The position numbers were made by a program, and so were the translations under genes. A stretch of DNA of 16,523 nucleotides from PVC group bacterium. Its GTDB lineage: Bacteria > Verrucomicrobiota > Kiritimatiellia > CAIKKV01 > PXCX01. Below the pieces are notes generated by a model, which saw only the letters and a list, made by a program, of their open reading frames with translations, was not told the DNA's origin and searched no databases. The stretch covers positions 1 through 16,523 of the forward strand of contig PXCX01000310.1 of the NCBI GenBank assembly GCA_003565195.1, in the 5' to 3' direction. Positions 1-6,794 of this stretch are shown piece after piece. Every line of letters begins with the position of its first letter. Position 1 is the stretch's first letter.

Positions 1-2
1 CG

Positions 3-107
3 GCGCCGGGCGACCGTAAAGCGCCGGGCCGCAATGATCCGTGTCCTTGTGGGAGCGGACGAAAATTTAAAAAGTGCTGTTTAACCACAAATCCGGCGTG
101 TTTATGA
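3..107 (+). CDS. secA: C-terminal end of a SEC-C motif protein, probably SecA (5' end outside the window)
   Basis: The frame starting at base 3 is open from the window edge to the TGA at 105-107 and gives 34 residues. It contains GRNDPCPCGSGRKFKKCC (bases 27-80), the SEC-C zinc-binding motif C-x-C-G-S-G-x5-C-C. In SecA, the ATPase motor of the Sec translocase, this motif closes the protein and binds zinc and the chaperone SecB. A preceding linker rich in Gly, Pro and charged residues and a stop soon after the motif fit a SecA C-terminus. The last ligand is Cys instead of the His common in E. coli SecA; both forms are known. About nine residues (LTTNPACL and a preceding Cys) follow the motif, a little longer than usual. 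The motif call is firm. The SecA assignment is an inference, because SEC-C motifs also occur in other small proteins. Confidence 0.72.
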   Translation, partial: APGDRKAPGRNDPCPCGSGRKFKKCCLTTNPACL

Positions 108-108
108 C

Positions 109-137
109 TTGCGTTTTGCTTGGTTATCCATTATTAT
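109..137 (+). promoter_or_regulatory. Possible sigma-70-type promoter for the leuB-asd genes
   Basis: TTGCGT (109-114) and TATTAT (132-137) are separated by 17 bases in the only gap upstream of the leuB-like gene. The -10 matches consensus at five of six positions, the -35 at three. The predicted transcript would start near 144. No terminator hairpin with a T-run was seen between the SEC-C gene and leuB, so read-through is also possible. Confidence 0.35.
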
Positions 138-190
138 CCTGCGCTGTAATCCGATGACGAGAGCAAGGAAACAGCAAGGATGAGCAACGA

Positions 191-1264
191 ATGAAGAGAA
201 ATTATCGTATCGCGGTCATTCCCGGTGACGGGACGGGCCCCGAAGTCGTGCGCGAAGGCATGAAGGTCCTGCAGGCCGCGGCAACGCGGTTTAAATTCGG
301 ACTGGATTTCCATTCGTTTGATGTTGGCGGCGACCGTTACCTTAAAACCGGGGAAATCCTGCCTGATTCGGTATTGGAAGAATTGCGTACTTATGACGCG
401 ATCTATCTGGGGGCCATCGGCCATCCCGGGGTGCAACCCGGGATCCTCGAGAAAGGGATCTTGTTACGCGTACGGTTTGAACTTGACCAGTACATTAATT
501 TGCGGCCGGTAAAACTGTTTCCGGGCGTCGATACGCCATTGAAAGACAAAACCGCCGCGGATATTGATTATGTCGTGGTCCGCGAGAACAGCGGCGGCTT
601 GTATACCGGGCTGGGAGGTATCTCGCGCAAGGGAACCCGCGACGAAGTCGCCGTGCAAAGCATGCTGTACAGTTATGCCCAAGTGGAACGTTGCCTGCGG
701 TTTGCCTTCGAATATACCAAGAAGCGCAACCAGCGTCAGACATTGGCCTTATGCGGTAAAACCAATGTCTTGACTTATGTTTATGATTTGTGGGAACGCG
801 TTTTTAATGAAATGGGCGAAAAAGATTATCCGGGAATCCAGCGCGATTATTACCATGTCGATGCGACCTGCATGTGGATGGTCAAGAATCCGGAATGGTT
901 TGATGTCATTGTTACCGGTAATATGTTTGGAGATATCATTACCGATCTGGGCGCCATAACCCAGGGCGGCATGGGAATCGCGGCTGGCGGCAACATCAAT
1001 CCAGAAGGCGTCAGCATGTTTGAGCCGATCGGTGGTTCGGCACCCAAATATACGGGCAAGAACCTGATTAATCCCTTGGCGGCGATTTGTGCGGGTCAAA
1101 TGATGCTTGATATTCTGGGTGAATCCAAGGCCGCATCGGTCGTCGAGAATGCGGTGATGACCGTGACGGGAGAAAAATTAAAGAATATGGGTGCCGGGCG
1201 GATGGGATATTCCACCAGCGAAGTTGGTGATATGGTGGCGGAACTGACTGCCGGCAGCGCGTGA
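191..1264 (+). CDS. leuB: 3-isopropylmalate dehydrogenase (isocitrate/isopropylmalate dehydrogenase family)
   Basis: This is an NAD-dependent beta-decarboxylating dehydrogenase. In leucine synthesis LeuB oxidises 3-isopropylmalate to 2-isopropyl-4-methyl-3-oxovalerate, which loses CO2. Family motifs are in order: IPGDGTGPEV near the N-terminus, RVRFELDQYINLRPV with the substrate-binding arginines, VRENSGGLYTG with Tyr138, GKTNVL with Lys190, NMFGDIITDLGA with Asp248 and Asp252 for the divalent metal, and the cofactor loop FEPIGGSAPKYTGKNLINP. The length of 357 residues is normal. The ATG at 191 has AAGGA at 176-180. An ATG at 180-182 is out of frame and stops after four codons. The asd gene follows after 14 bases, which fits an amino-acid biosynthesis operon. 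Tartrate/D-malate or isocitrate dehydrogenase paralogues share most motifs; the LRPVKLFPGV segment also occurs in that branch, so substrate specificity is less certain than the family. Confidence 0.8.
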   Translation: MKRNYRIAVIPGDGTGPEVVREGMKVLQAAATRFKFGLDFHSFDVGGDRYLKTGEILPDSVLEELRTYDAIYLGAIGHPGVQPGILEKGILLRVRFELDQYINLRPVKLFPGVDTPLKDKTAADIDYVVVRENSGGLYTGLGGISRKGTRDEVAVQSMLYSYAQVERCLRFAFEYTKKRNQRQTLALCGKTNVLTYVYDLWERVFNEMGEKDYPGIQRDYYHVDATCMWMVKNPEWFDVIVTGNMFGDIITDLGAITQGGMGIAAGGNINPEGVSMFEPIGGSAPKYTGKNLINPLAAICAGQMMLDILGESKAASVVENAVMTVTGEKLKNMGAGRMGYSTSEVGDMVAELTAGSA

Positions 1265-1278
1265 CCCTAAGGAGCGTT

Positions 1279-2295
1279 ATGAAACAGTATAAGGTTGGTA
1301 TTGTAGGCATCGGCGCTGTTGGTGGCGAAATCGTGAAAATATTGCGGCAACGCCGTTTCCCGGCGGAGGAAATCCGGATTCTTGCGCGCTCCGCACGCAC
1401 GGAAGTTATCGAGGGAGAATCTTTCGAGGTGCAAGCCACCACGGCGGATGCCTTTGACGGACTTGATTTTGCTTTGTTTGCCGGCACCGAAGGTTCCAAG
1501 GGCGCATCCCAGCAGTTCGGCTGGGATGCGGTGAAACGCGGGGTGACGGTTATTGATAATGGCGATGATTTCAGAATGGATGATCGTGTTCCGCTTGTCA
1601 TTCCGGAAGTCAACGGGGATGAGTTGCAAAACCATAATGGATTTATCGCCAACCCGAATTGCAGCACGATTATTGCCTTGATGGCCCTGGCGCCGTTGCA
1701 TCGCAAGGTTCCCATCCGGCGCGTCCTGGCTGCCACCTATCAGTCCGTGTCGGGAACCGGCAGGTCCGCGGTCGAGGAACTTGATGCCCAGGTTCGCGCC
1801 TATCCCGGAACGCCGTCGGAGGCGCCCCACGTTTATCCGCATCGGATTGCATTCAATCTGTTGCCCCATATCGGCGGATTGAAAGACGAAACACCAGGGT
1901 ATACCAGCGAAGAAGTCAAGTTGCTGAATGAAAGCCGCAAGATTCTCGGGGCGCCGGACTTGAAGGTCTCGTCGACCTGTGTCAGGGTTCCGGTCTTCCA
2001 GGCGCACGCCGAAGCCTTGTTCATAGAGTTCGAGAAACCGGTGGATTCCGCCGATGCACGCGCCTGGCTGGAAACGGCGCCCGGCGTGCGGGTGATCGAC
2101 GATGTCGAACAGGCGCAATACCCCATGCCGTCGTTGGCGGAAGGCCATGACGATGTGCTGGTCGGAAGAATCCGGCGCGACACCTGTCTCGATAACGGAT
2201 TGGCACTGTTCGTGGTTGGCGATAATATCCGCAAGGGTGCCGCGCTCAATGCGGTGCAAATCGCGGAAACGCTGATTCGCTTCAAACAGGGATAA
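1279..2295 (+). CDS. asd: Aspartate-semialdehyde dehydrogenase
   Basis: The enzyme reduces aspartyl-4-phosphate to aspartate 4-semialdehyde with NADPH, the branch point to lysine/diaminopimelate, threonine, methionine and isoleucine. The N-terminus has the nucleotide-binding motif VGIVGIGAVGGEI. The catalytic cysteine lies in NPNCSTI (Cys128) and the conserved histidine in VPVFQAHAEAL (His243). The segment YQSVSGTGRSAVEEL is typical of the family. Length is 338 residues. I chose the ATG at 1279 because AAGGAG sits at 1269-1274 just before it and the family homology starts there. An in-frame GTG at 1261 would overlap the leuB stop by four bases and add six residues without a better ribosome binding site. 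The gene lies 14 bases after leuB and is probably co-transcribed with it. Confidence 0.92.
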   Translation: MKQYKVGIVGIGAVGGEIVKILRQRRFPAEEIRILARSARTEVIEGESFEVQATTADAFDGLDFALFAGTEGSKGASQQFGWDAVKRGVTVIDNGDDFRMDDRVPLVIPEVNGDELQNHNGFIANPNCSTIIALMALAPLHRKVPIRRVLAATYQSVSGTGRSAVEELDAQVRAYPGTPSEAPHVYPHRIAFNLLPHIGGLKDETPGYTSEEVKLLNESRKILGAPDLKVSSTCVRVPVFQAHAEALFIEFEKPVDSADARAWLETAPGVRVIDDVEQAQYPMPSLAEGHDDVLVGRIRRDTCLDNGLALFVVGDNIRKGAALNAVQIAETLIRFKQG

Positions 2296-2302
2296 TAGTT
2301 TC

Positions 2303-2635
2303 ATGAAAAATAAGTTGCAAGGATCGAGAGGGTACTTGGTTGCCTGGCTGATTTTTGGGATGATGATGGTGTTGCCCCGGATCGGAAGTGGTGCCAGCCC
2401 TTTGAGCGGACAGCAAACCGGTGAACGGTTGGACCGTCGCAAAGGCGACCGTCAACTGCAAGCGCGTCTCGAAACACCCCGTCTGCATCAACAATTGCGT
2501 ACCGAAATGATGCAACCGCAGGTGCGTCCACCTTTAAGGGTGCGCGAATGGGATGAGGACTTGACGCCGCGTCGGCGACGTGTGGAAGATCCAATAGTGC
2601 GCCGCCGCCGCCGTATCGGATTAACCATCGATTAA
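2303..2635 (+). CDS. Small secreted arginine-rich protein of unknown function
   Basis: I do not recognise this 110-residue protein. It begins with basic residues and then a hydrophobic stretch, YLVAWLIFGMMMVLP (about residues 11-25), followed by small residues (GSGAS), which fits a Sec signal peptide or a single membrane anchor. The rest is hydrophilic, with many Arg and Gln. It ends in two arginine clusters, PRRRR and VRRRRR, and a short IGLTID tail. It starts seven bases after the asd stop, so it is probably translated from the same transcript; the ribosome binding site is weak. An open frame in the opposite direction covers much of the region, but it has no motif and this frame has the signal-like start and operon position. 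That makes it the better candidate, although it is not proven to be a gene. Confidence 0.55.
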   Translation: MKNKLQGSRGYLVAWLIFGMMMVLPRIGSGASPLSGQQTGERLDRRKGDRQLQARLETPRLHQQLRTEMMQPQVRPPLRVREWDEDLTPRRRRVEDPIVRRRRRIGLTID

Positions 2636-2676
2636 CAGGCTGAATATTATTGAATAAAAAAATTTAAAAAGGGGGG

Positions 2677-2705
2677 TTGACGAAAATATTAAATTATGAT
2701 TTAAT
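2677..2705 (+). promoter_or_regulatory. Strong sigma-70-type promoter upstream of the polysaccharide region
   Basis: TTGACG (2677-2682) and TTTAAT (2700-2705) are spaced by 17 bases; each box matches consensus at five of six positions. The site lies in the most AT-rich stretch of the window, directly after a run of six G (2671-2676). Transcription would start near 2712 and leave an untranslated leader of about 110 bases before the ATG at 2822. Confidence 0.65.
2688..2705. repeat. Inverted repeat overlapping the -10 box, possible operator
   Basis: ATTAAAT (2688-2694) and ATTTAAT (2699-2705) form perfect 7-base inverted arms around the four bases TATG. The right arm contains the -10 hexamer. 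A dimeric regulator bound here would block RNA polymerase. The AT-rich composition raises the odds of a chance palindrome, so an operator role is only suggested. Confidence 0.35.
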
Positions 2706-2821
2706 CCTGTCGACACGTTGATGGATGTCATATCGACTGAGGTTTATGGTGCCGATAGAAAACATTGAGTAGTTCGGTTGAACCGGGAAAAAAAGTAAGT
2801 CTGAATAAAGGAGGGTAAGCA

Positions 2822-3445
2822 ATGAGAGTTCGGAAAATAGCGGGTGTATTGGCTTTGAGCGCTGTCGCGACGGTTGCGTTGGCGGAAACTGCAGCGACGC
2901 GGACGACGTTGCTGCGAATGCAACCGGGCGAAGGTGTCTTCACAATCCTGGATACCCGGGGTGTCAGTCCGTTGCCGGGATCGCAATTGTCGATACGTGA
3001 CATGCAGCATGGTGAAACCATCGTTGGGGCCGTGGCTGATGATGCCGGTCGGGCGGTTGTAGAACTCACCGAGGGACGTTTCATTGTCAACGTGAACAAC
3101 ATCAACCTCAGCGTGCTGGATGTCAGAGCCGATGCGGATCATTCCGAATGCCGCATCGTAATGCCCTCCCAGGATATGCTGGTAGGCGGTGAAGCTGATG
3201 ATGATGAAGGCGATGTTGCCTTGGGCGCCCGCATGATGACGCCGGTAATTATCGGTGGTGCGGTGGTCTTGGTGGGTGGTGTCGCTTATGCGATTGACGA
3301 ACATTCCAGCAGCGACAGTGATCCGAAGGTCACCGTCGAGGAACAGCCGCAACCGATTGTGCGACGACGGGATGTTTATGAAGAGCGCCCGGTGCCCGTT
3401 GAAGAGCGACCGTCCGTGCCTTATCAGTATTATCATACGTACTGA
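2822..3445 (+). CDS. Secreted or membrane-anchored protein of unknown function at the head of the polysaccharide region
   Basis: This 207-residue protein has a clear N-terminal signal peptide (MRVRKIAGVLALSAVATVALA, likely cleaved after ALA near residue 21). A domain of about 90 residues follows, with the look of a small beta-sandwich: GVFTILDTRGVSPLPGSQ, then GAVADDAGRAVVEL. That resembles carboxypeptidase-regulatory-like folds (inference). Then come an acidic stretch (GGEADDDEGD), one hydrophobic segment (about residues 142-160, VIIGGAVVLVGGVAYAI), and a Pro/Arg/Glu-rich tail ending in YQYYHTY. The ATG has an excellent ribosome binding site, AAAGGAGGG at 2807-2815. It is the first gene after the strong promoter and is separated from wza by a strong hairpin. 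It may be an accessory surface protein of the polysaccharide system, but nothing in its sequence shows a function. Confidence 0.75.
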   Translation: MRVRKIAGVLALSAVATVALAETAATRTTLLRMQPGEGVFTILDTRGVSPLPGSQLSIRDMQHGETIVGAVADDAGRAVVELTEGRFIVNVNNINLSVLDVRADADHSECRIVMPSQDMLVGGEADDDEGDVALGARMMTPVIIGGAVVLVGGVAYAIDEHSSSDSDPKVTVEEQPQPIVRRRDVYEERPVPVEERPSVPYQYYHTY

Positions 3446-3478
3446 CGGCGGTTGTCGAGATACATTGTAATGTTTATC

Positions 3479-3519
3479 AAAGTGCGATTCCTGCTTGAGC
3501 AAAGCTGGAATCGCACTTT
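3479..3519 (+). terminator. Strong hairpin, terminator-like or attenuator between the first gene and wza
   Basis: AAAGTGCGATTCC (3479-3491) pairs perfectly with GGAATCGCACTTT (3507-3519). After one T-T mismatch, GCTT (3493-3496) pairs with AAGC (3502-3505) around a five-base loop. The outer A/T pairs leave only TTT on the 3' side, followed by CGGTTT, so the U-tract is imperfect. It could terminate part of the transcription from 2677 and reduce expression of the export genes relative to the first gene, or protect the 3' end of a processed message. Confidence 0.65.
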
Positions 3520-3537
3520 CGGTTTACAGGATATCGC

Positions 3538-4575
3538 ATGAATAAATTTTTGGTATTAGGCCTGTTGATGTTGGTGGGGATGACATCGGTTTCGGGATGC
3601 GCCTCCGCACCGCGTGATCAACGGGATGTGCCGGCTCGCGAAATACGCGGCCTGACCCAGCCGGTGGCCTTCAGTGATGAAGTCAGTCGTGACTTGGTTC
3701 GCCAGACACGTTCACTGATCGAATTGAAAGGTCAGGATTATCTTGTGGGCGCCGATGATGTGCTGGAAATCAGTATTTTCGAGTGGGAAATGAGTGATGA
3801 AACCAAAACTCTCGCTTTCCGAGTGTCGGAAACTGGAGTTATCTCGTTGCCGGCGGTTGGCGTATTGCCGGTGGCGGATAAAACGGTGGCCGAGATTCAG
3901 CAAATCATCGAGCGGGAGTTGTCGGAACGTAATCTACTGATCAACCCGCGGGTTAGTGTGCGTATTAAAGAATTTCGCAGTCGCCGCATTTCCGTGATTG
4001 GCGCTGTCAACGCACCTGGTGTTTACGCGATTCACCAGAACGTTTCCACGTTATTGGAAATGATGACGCTGGCAGGCGGCCCGAGCTCGGGCGCCGGAGG
4101 TGTTGCCCATATCCTGCGTTATCAAGACGACGATACTGAGCCATTGCGGATTACCATCGATATCGAAGGCTTGCTGCATGAAGGACGGATGGATTTGAAT
4201 CCGGTGCTTAAGGCCGGCGACGTGGTGCATGTGCCCCAAAGCCCGTTAATTTATGTTTATGGGAATGTACGTCAGCCCGGCGGTTTTTCGTTTCGTCGCT
4301 CATTGCGTGTGGTAGAAGCCATGGCCCTGGCCGGCGGTTTTGCCAGTAATGCCAACCGACGTGATGTACATCTGATCCGGCGTGCCGACGGTGGAGGCGA
4401 ACAGCTTATCAAACTCGATTTTCGCGATATTGAACGAGGACGCGCTTTCAATCCATACTTGCGCGAAGGTGATGTCGTTTTCGTGCCGCAATCCGAGGGG
4501 AAAATCGTTCTGTCGGAATTGTGGAGTGTCTTCCGCGGTATTTTCACCTTTACTTATCGATTGGATCGTCAATAA
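3538..4575 (+). CDS. wza: Polysaccharide export outer-membrane lipoprotein, Wza family
   Basis: Wza-type proteins form the outer-membrane and periplasmic channel through which capsule or exopolysaccharide leaves the cell. The signal peptide ends in a lipobox, SVSGC, with Cys21 as the lipidated residue. A polysaccharide-export domain starts near residue 65 (YLVGADDVLEISIFEW). Two SLBB domains follow: RRISVIGAVNAPGVYAI with LLEMMTLAGG, and IYVYGNVRQPGGFSF with VVEAMALAGG. Length is 345 residues, close to the family norm. The ATG at 3538 has CAGGA at 3527-3531. The stop codon overlaps the next start by one base (TAATG at 4573-4577), so the Wzc-like partner is probably made by translational coupling. 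The lipoprotein and SLBB features make this call secure. Confidence 0.93.
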   Translation: MNKFLVLGLLMLVGMTSVSGCASAPRDQRDVPAREIRGLTQPVAFSDEVSRDLVRQTRSLIELKGQDYLVGADDVLEISIFEWEMSDETKTLAFRVSETGVISLPAVGVLPVADKTVAEIQQIIERELSERNLLINPRVSVRIKEFRSRRISVIGAVNAPGVYAIHQNVSTLLEMMTLAGGPSSGAGGVAHILRYQDDDTEPLRITIDIEGLLHEGRMDLNPVLKAGDVVHVPQSPLIYVYGNVRQPGGFSFRRSLRVVEAMALAGGFASNANRRDVHLIRRADGGGEQLIKLDFRDIERGRAFNPYLREGDVVFVPQSEGKIVLSELWSVFRGIFTFTYRLDRQ

Positions 4576-6794
4576 TGCCTGAAGATGTCGATGGTTTGAC
4601 GCAAGAGGCTGGGATCGAGACAGAGGATAATTTGCATCTCTGGGATTATGTCCAGGTGGTGCTGATTCGTTTACCGTTGGCGATCGCTGTTTTTCTCAGC
4701 GTCATTTTTGTTGCGGCTTTGTATACATGGACACGGGTGCCGCGCTACACGGCTACGGCGCGCGTGTTGATTGAAAGGCGTGCAGTAGATCTCACCGCCA
4801 TGCGCGGCGCGTATGACCCCCTGGCACCGGGGGTTACCCAGCGCGATTTCATCCAAACCCAATCCCAGTTGATTACCTCGCGCCCCATTCTGCAAAGCGT
4901 TCTGGAACAGACAGGAATGATTGCGGAACCGCCATTTTCCCAGAGCCGCGAACCGATCCGGAGATTACAACGGATGATCAGCGTGAATCCGTTACGTAAT
5001 TCCAACCTGATTGAAGTGTCGGTGGTGTCCGATAATCCGCGGCGCTCGGCTGCCCTGGTCAATGCGGTCGTGGACGCTTTTCTGCAGCAATCGCGGATGC
5101 GCCGCTCGGGAATCGCCGAGGAAGGATCGCATGAGTTGCGCCGTAAGGCCGACGAATTACGAATGACACTCGATGAGGCAATCCGGCGGCTCCATGAATT
5201 TATGGTCGACAACAAAATGGTGTCCTTTGAAGATGCGCAGAACATTGTTGTGCAAAGGTTGCACGGTTTGAGCGAGAATCTGACACGCATGGAGCCTGTC
5301 CGGATGCGTGCCGAATCCCGCTTGCGGTCCGCGGAACGGGCCATCGATCGCGGGCTGTCCTCTGAAAGCATTCCCGATGTCCTTGAATCGCCGATCATCC
5401 GCCAGTTAAAAATCGAAATTTCGAAATTGGAACAACAGAAATCGGAAATGCAGTTTCGTTTGGGGGAGGGGCATACCCAGTTGCGCGGTCTGACCATTCA
5501 GATCGATAATTTGCGGACCCAGATGGCCATGGAAATCGGCCAGATCCTGTCCAAATTGCGTTTGGAGTATGAACAGGCACGCGATCAGGAGCGTCTGATA
5601 CGCGAAGCGCTCGAACGACAGGAGGAAGAGGTGATGCGGTTTAATGAACTGGCCTCACAATACAATATTTTGCGCAATGCCCGAGATTCCATTCAATCGA
5701 CATATCAGAGTATTGTCAGCCGGATTGAAGAGCTTGACATGAACCGGATGAGCGGGCATGGCGATTATGCGTTTGTCGATTATCGGGCGGAACCGCCGCG
5801 CGGTGCGTCCTGGCCGTCGAAAAAAATGAATATGATGGTCGCGGTTTTGTTAGGTGGCTTGCTTGCGGTCGGCGGTTGTTTCTTCCTGGATTACATGGAT
5901 ATTACGGTCAAGGGTGAAGTCGATATCCGCCGACTTCCCGGCGGCAATATCCTCGGGGCAGTGCCCTCGGTTGATGTTGAATCCGAGAACGTAGCCAATC
6001 CGGATTTTCTGGCGCTAGAGAAACGGCACAGTCATTTCGCTGAAGCGTTTCGTTCGGCGCGCACGGCGCTGGCATTCAGTATTACCGGGAAACCGTTGCG
6101 CAGCCTGGTGGTTTCAAGTTCGATGCCCTCGGAAGGCAAATCGATTTGCGCGATCAACTTGGCGATCGCGCATGCGCAGACCGGCAAACGAACCTTGCTG
6201 GTCGATGCTGATATGCGTAAACCGCGTTTGCACAAGACCTTCGAGTGCGATGCGGAAAAAGGGTTGACGAACGTACTGGTTGCCGAGACGCTGAGCGCAG
6301 ACGCTGTTCAAACACATGTTGTCAATACCCATGTCGAAAACCTTGATTTATTGCCGTGTGGTCCCGTGCCGCCGAATCCGGTTGAATTGTTGGATTCAGT
6401 CCGGTTCCGCGAGTTTCTTGAACAGTGCGGCAATCATTATGAATTGGTGATCTTCGATTCACCTCCCAGCGGATCATTGGTTGATTCGCTGGTTATCGGA
6501 AAGTCCGTCGACGGTTTGATTATGGTGGTTCGGACCTTTGTGACGCCCAAGGCGATTTTGGAACACACTTTGCAACAGTTGGTTCATGCCCGCGTCAGAA
6601 TACCCGGGGTGATGATGAATAATGCCGATATGCCGCAGGGCACCTATTATAACTACTATTACTACGGCCGCTATGGACGCTACGGTTACTACCAGCATTA
6701 CTATCATTCCCAAGCTGATACCGAACCGCCGGGCGGGAAATGGCGCCGCTGGTTCGGCAAATCGGCTCGCTCAAGCGGGCGTCCTCAGGCATGA
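4575..6794 (+). CDS. wzc: Wzc-type chain-length regulator and bacterial tyrosine autokinase (BY-kinase)
   Basis: This inner-membrane protein governs polysaccharide chain length and export with the Wza-like pore. The 739 residues contain an N-terminal Wzz domain with the first membrane segment (about 33-50), a long charged coiled-coil region (about 190-400), and a second membrane segment (about 420-438) after the Pro-containing PPRGASWPSKK. The cytoplasmic kinase domain has Walker A SSMPSEGKS (Lys522), Walker A' TLLVDADMRKPR (Asp544, Asp546) and Walker B LVIFDSPP (Asp628). The C-terminus has a tyrosine cluster, 12 Tyr in residues 691-710, the usual autophosphorylation site. The ATG at 4575 overlaps the wza stop. 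An in-frame ATG at 4521 would add 18 residues but lies inside wza, and the coupled start is preferred. The gene ends in an ATGA overlap with the phosphatase gene. Confidence 0.93.
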   Translation: MPEDVDGLTQEAGIETEDNLHLWDYVQVVLIRLPLAIAVFLSVIFVAALYTWTRVPRYTATARVLIERRAVDLTAMRGAYDPLAPGVTQRDFIQTQSQLITSRPILQSVLEQTGMIAEPPFSQSREPIRRLQRMISVNPLRNSNLIEVSVVSDNPRRSAALVNAVVDAFLQQSRMRRSGIAEEGSHELRRKADELRMTLDEAIRRLHEFMVDNKMVSFEDAQNIVVQRLHGLSENLTRMEPVRMRAESRLRSAERAIDRGLSSESIPDVLESPIIRQLKIEISKLEQQKSEMQFRLGEGHTQLRGLTIQIDNLRTQMAMEIGQILSKLRLEYEQARDQERLIREALERQEEEVMRFNELASQYNILRNARDSIQSTYQSIVSRIEELDMNRMSGHGDYAFVDYRAEPPRGASWPSKKMNMMVAVLLGGLLAVGGCFFLDYMDITVKGEVDIRRLPGGNILGAVPSVDVESENVANPDFLALEKRHSHFAEAFRSARTALAFSITGKPLRSLVVSSSMPSEGKSICAINLAIAHAQTGKRTLLVDADMRKPRLHKTFECDAEKGLTNVLVAETLSADAVQTHVVNTHVENLDLLPCGPVPPNPVELLDSVRFREFLEQCGNHYELVIFDSPPSGSLVDSLVIGKSVDGLIMVVRTFVTPKAILEHTLQQLVHARVRIPGVMMNNADMPQGTYYNYYYYGRYGRYGYYQHYYHSQADTEPPGGKWRRWFGKSARSSGRPQA

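Noticed and set aside
1..32. GC-rich direct repeat GCGCCGGGC (3-11 and 21-29) at the left edge
   Set aside because: It lies in the linker-coding part of the SEC-C protein and is explained by repeated Ala-Pro-Gly codons.
1068..1736. Minus-strand open frame of 222 codons across the leuB-asd junction
   Set aside because: It runs antisense to two conserved enzymes and its product is low-complexity Ser/Arg/Pro-rich sequence.
1267..2442. Long open frame (391 codons) on the minus strand across asd
   Set aside because: It lies almost wholly antisense to a well-supported asd gene, has no recognisable motif, and is explained by the codon bias of the sense gene.
2744..3502. Open frame of 252 codons on the minus strand across the secreted protein gene
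   Set aside because: The plus-strand frame has a strong promoter, an ideal ribosome binding site and a signal peptide; the antisense product has no domain features.
4521..4574. Longer N-terminus for the Wzc-like protein starting at 4521
   Set aside because: It would lie within wza, and the ATG at 4575 overlapping the wza stop fits the coupled arrangement of the following genes.
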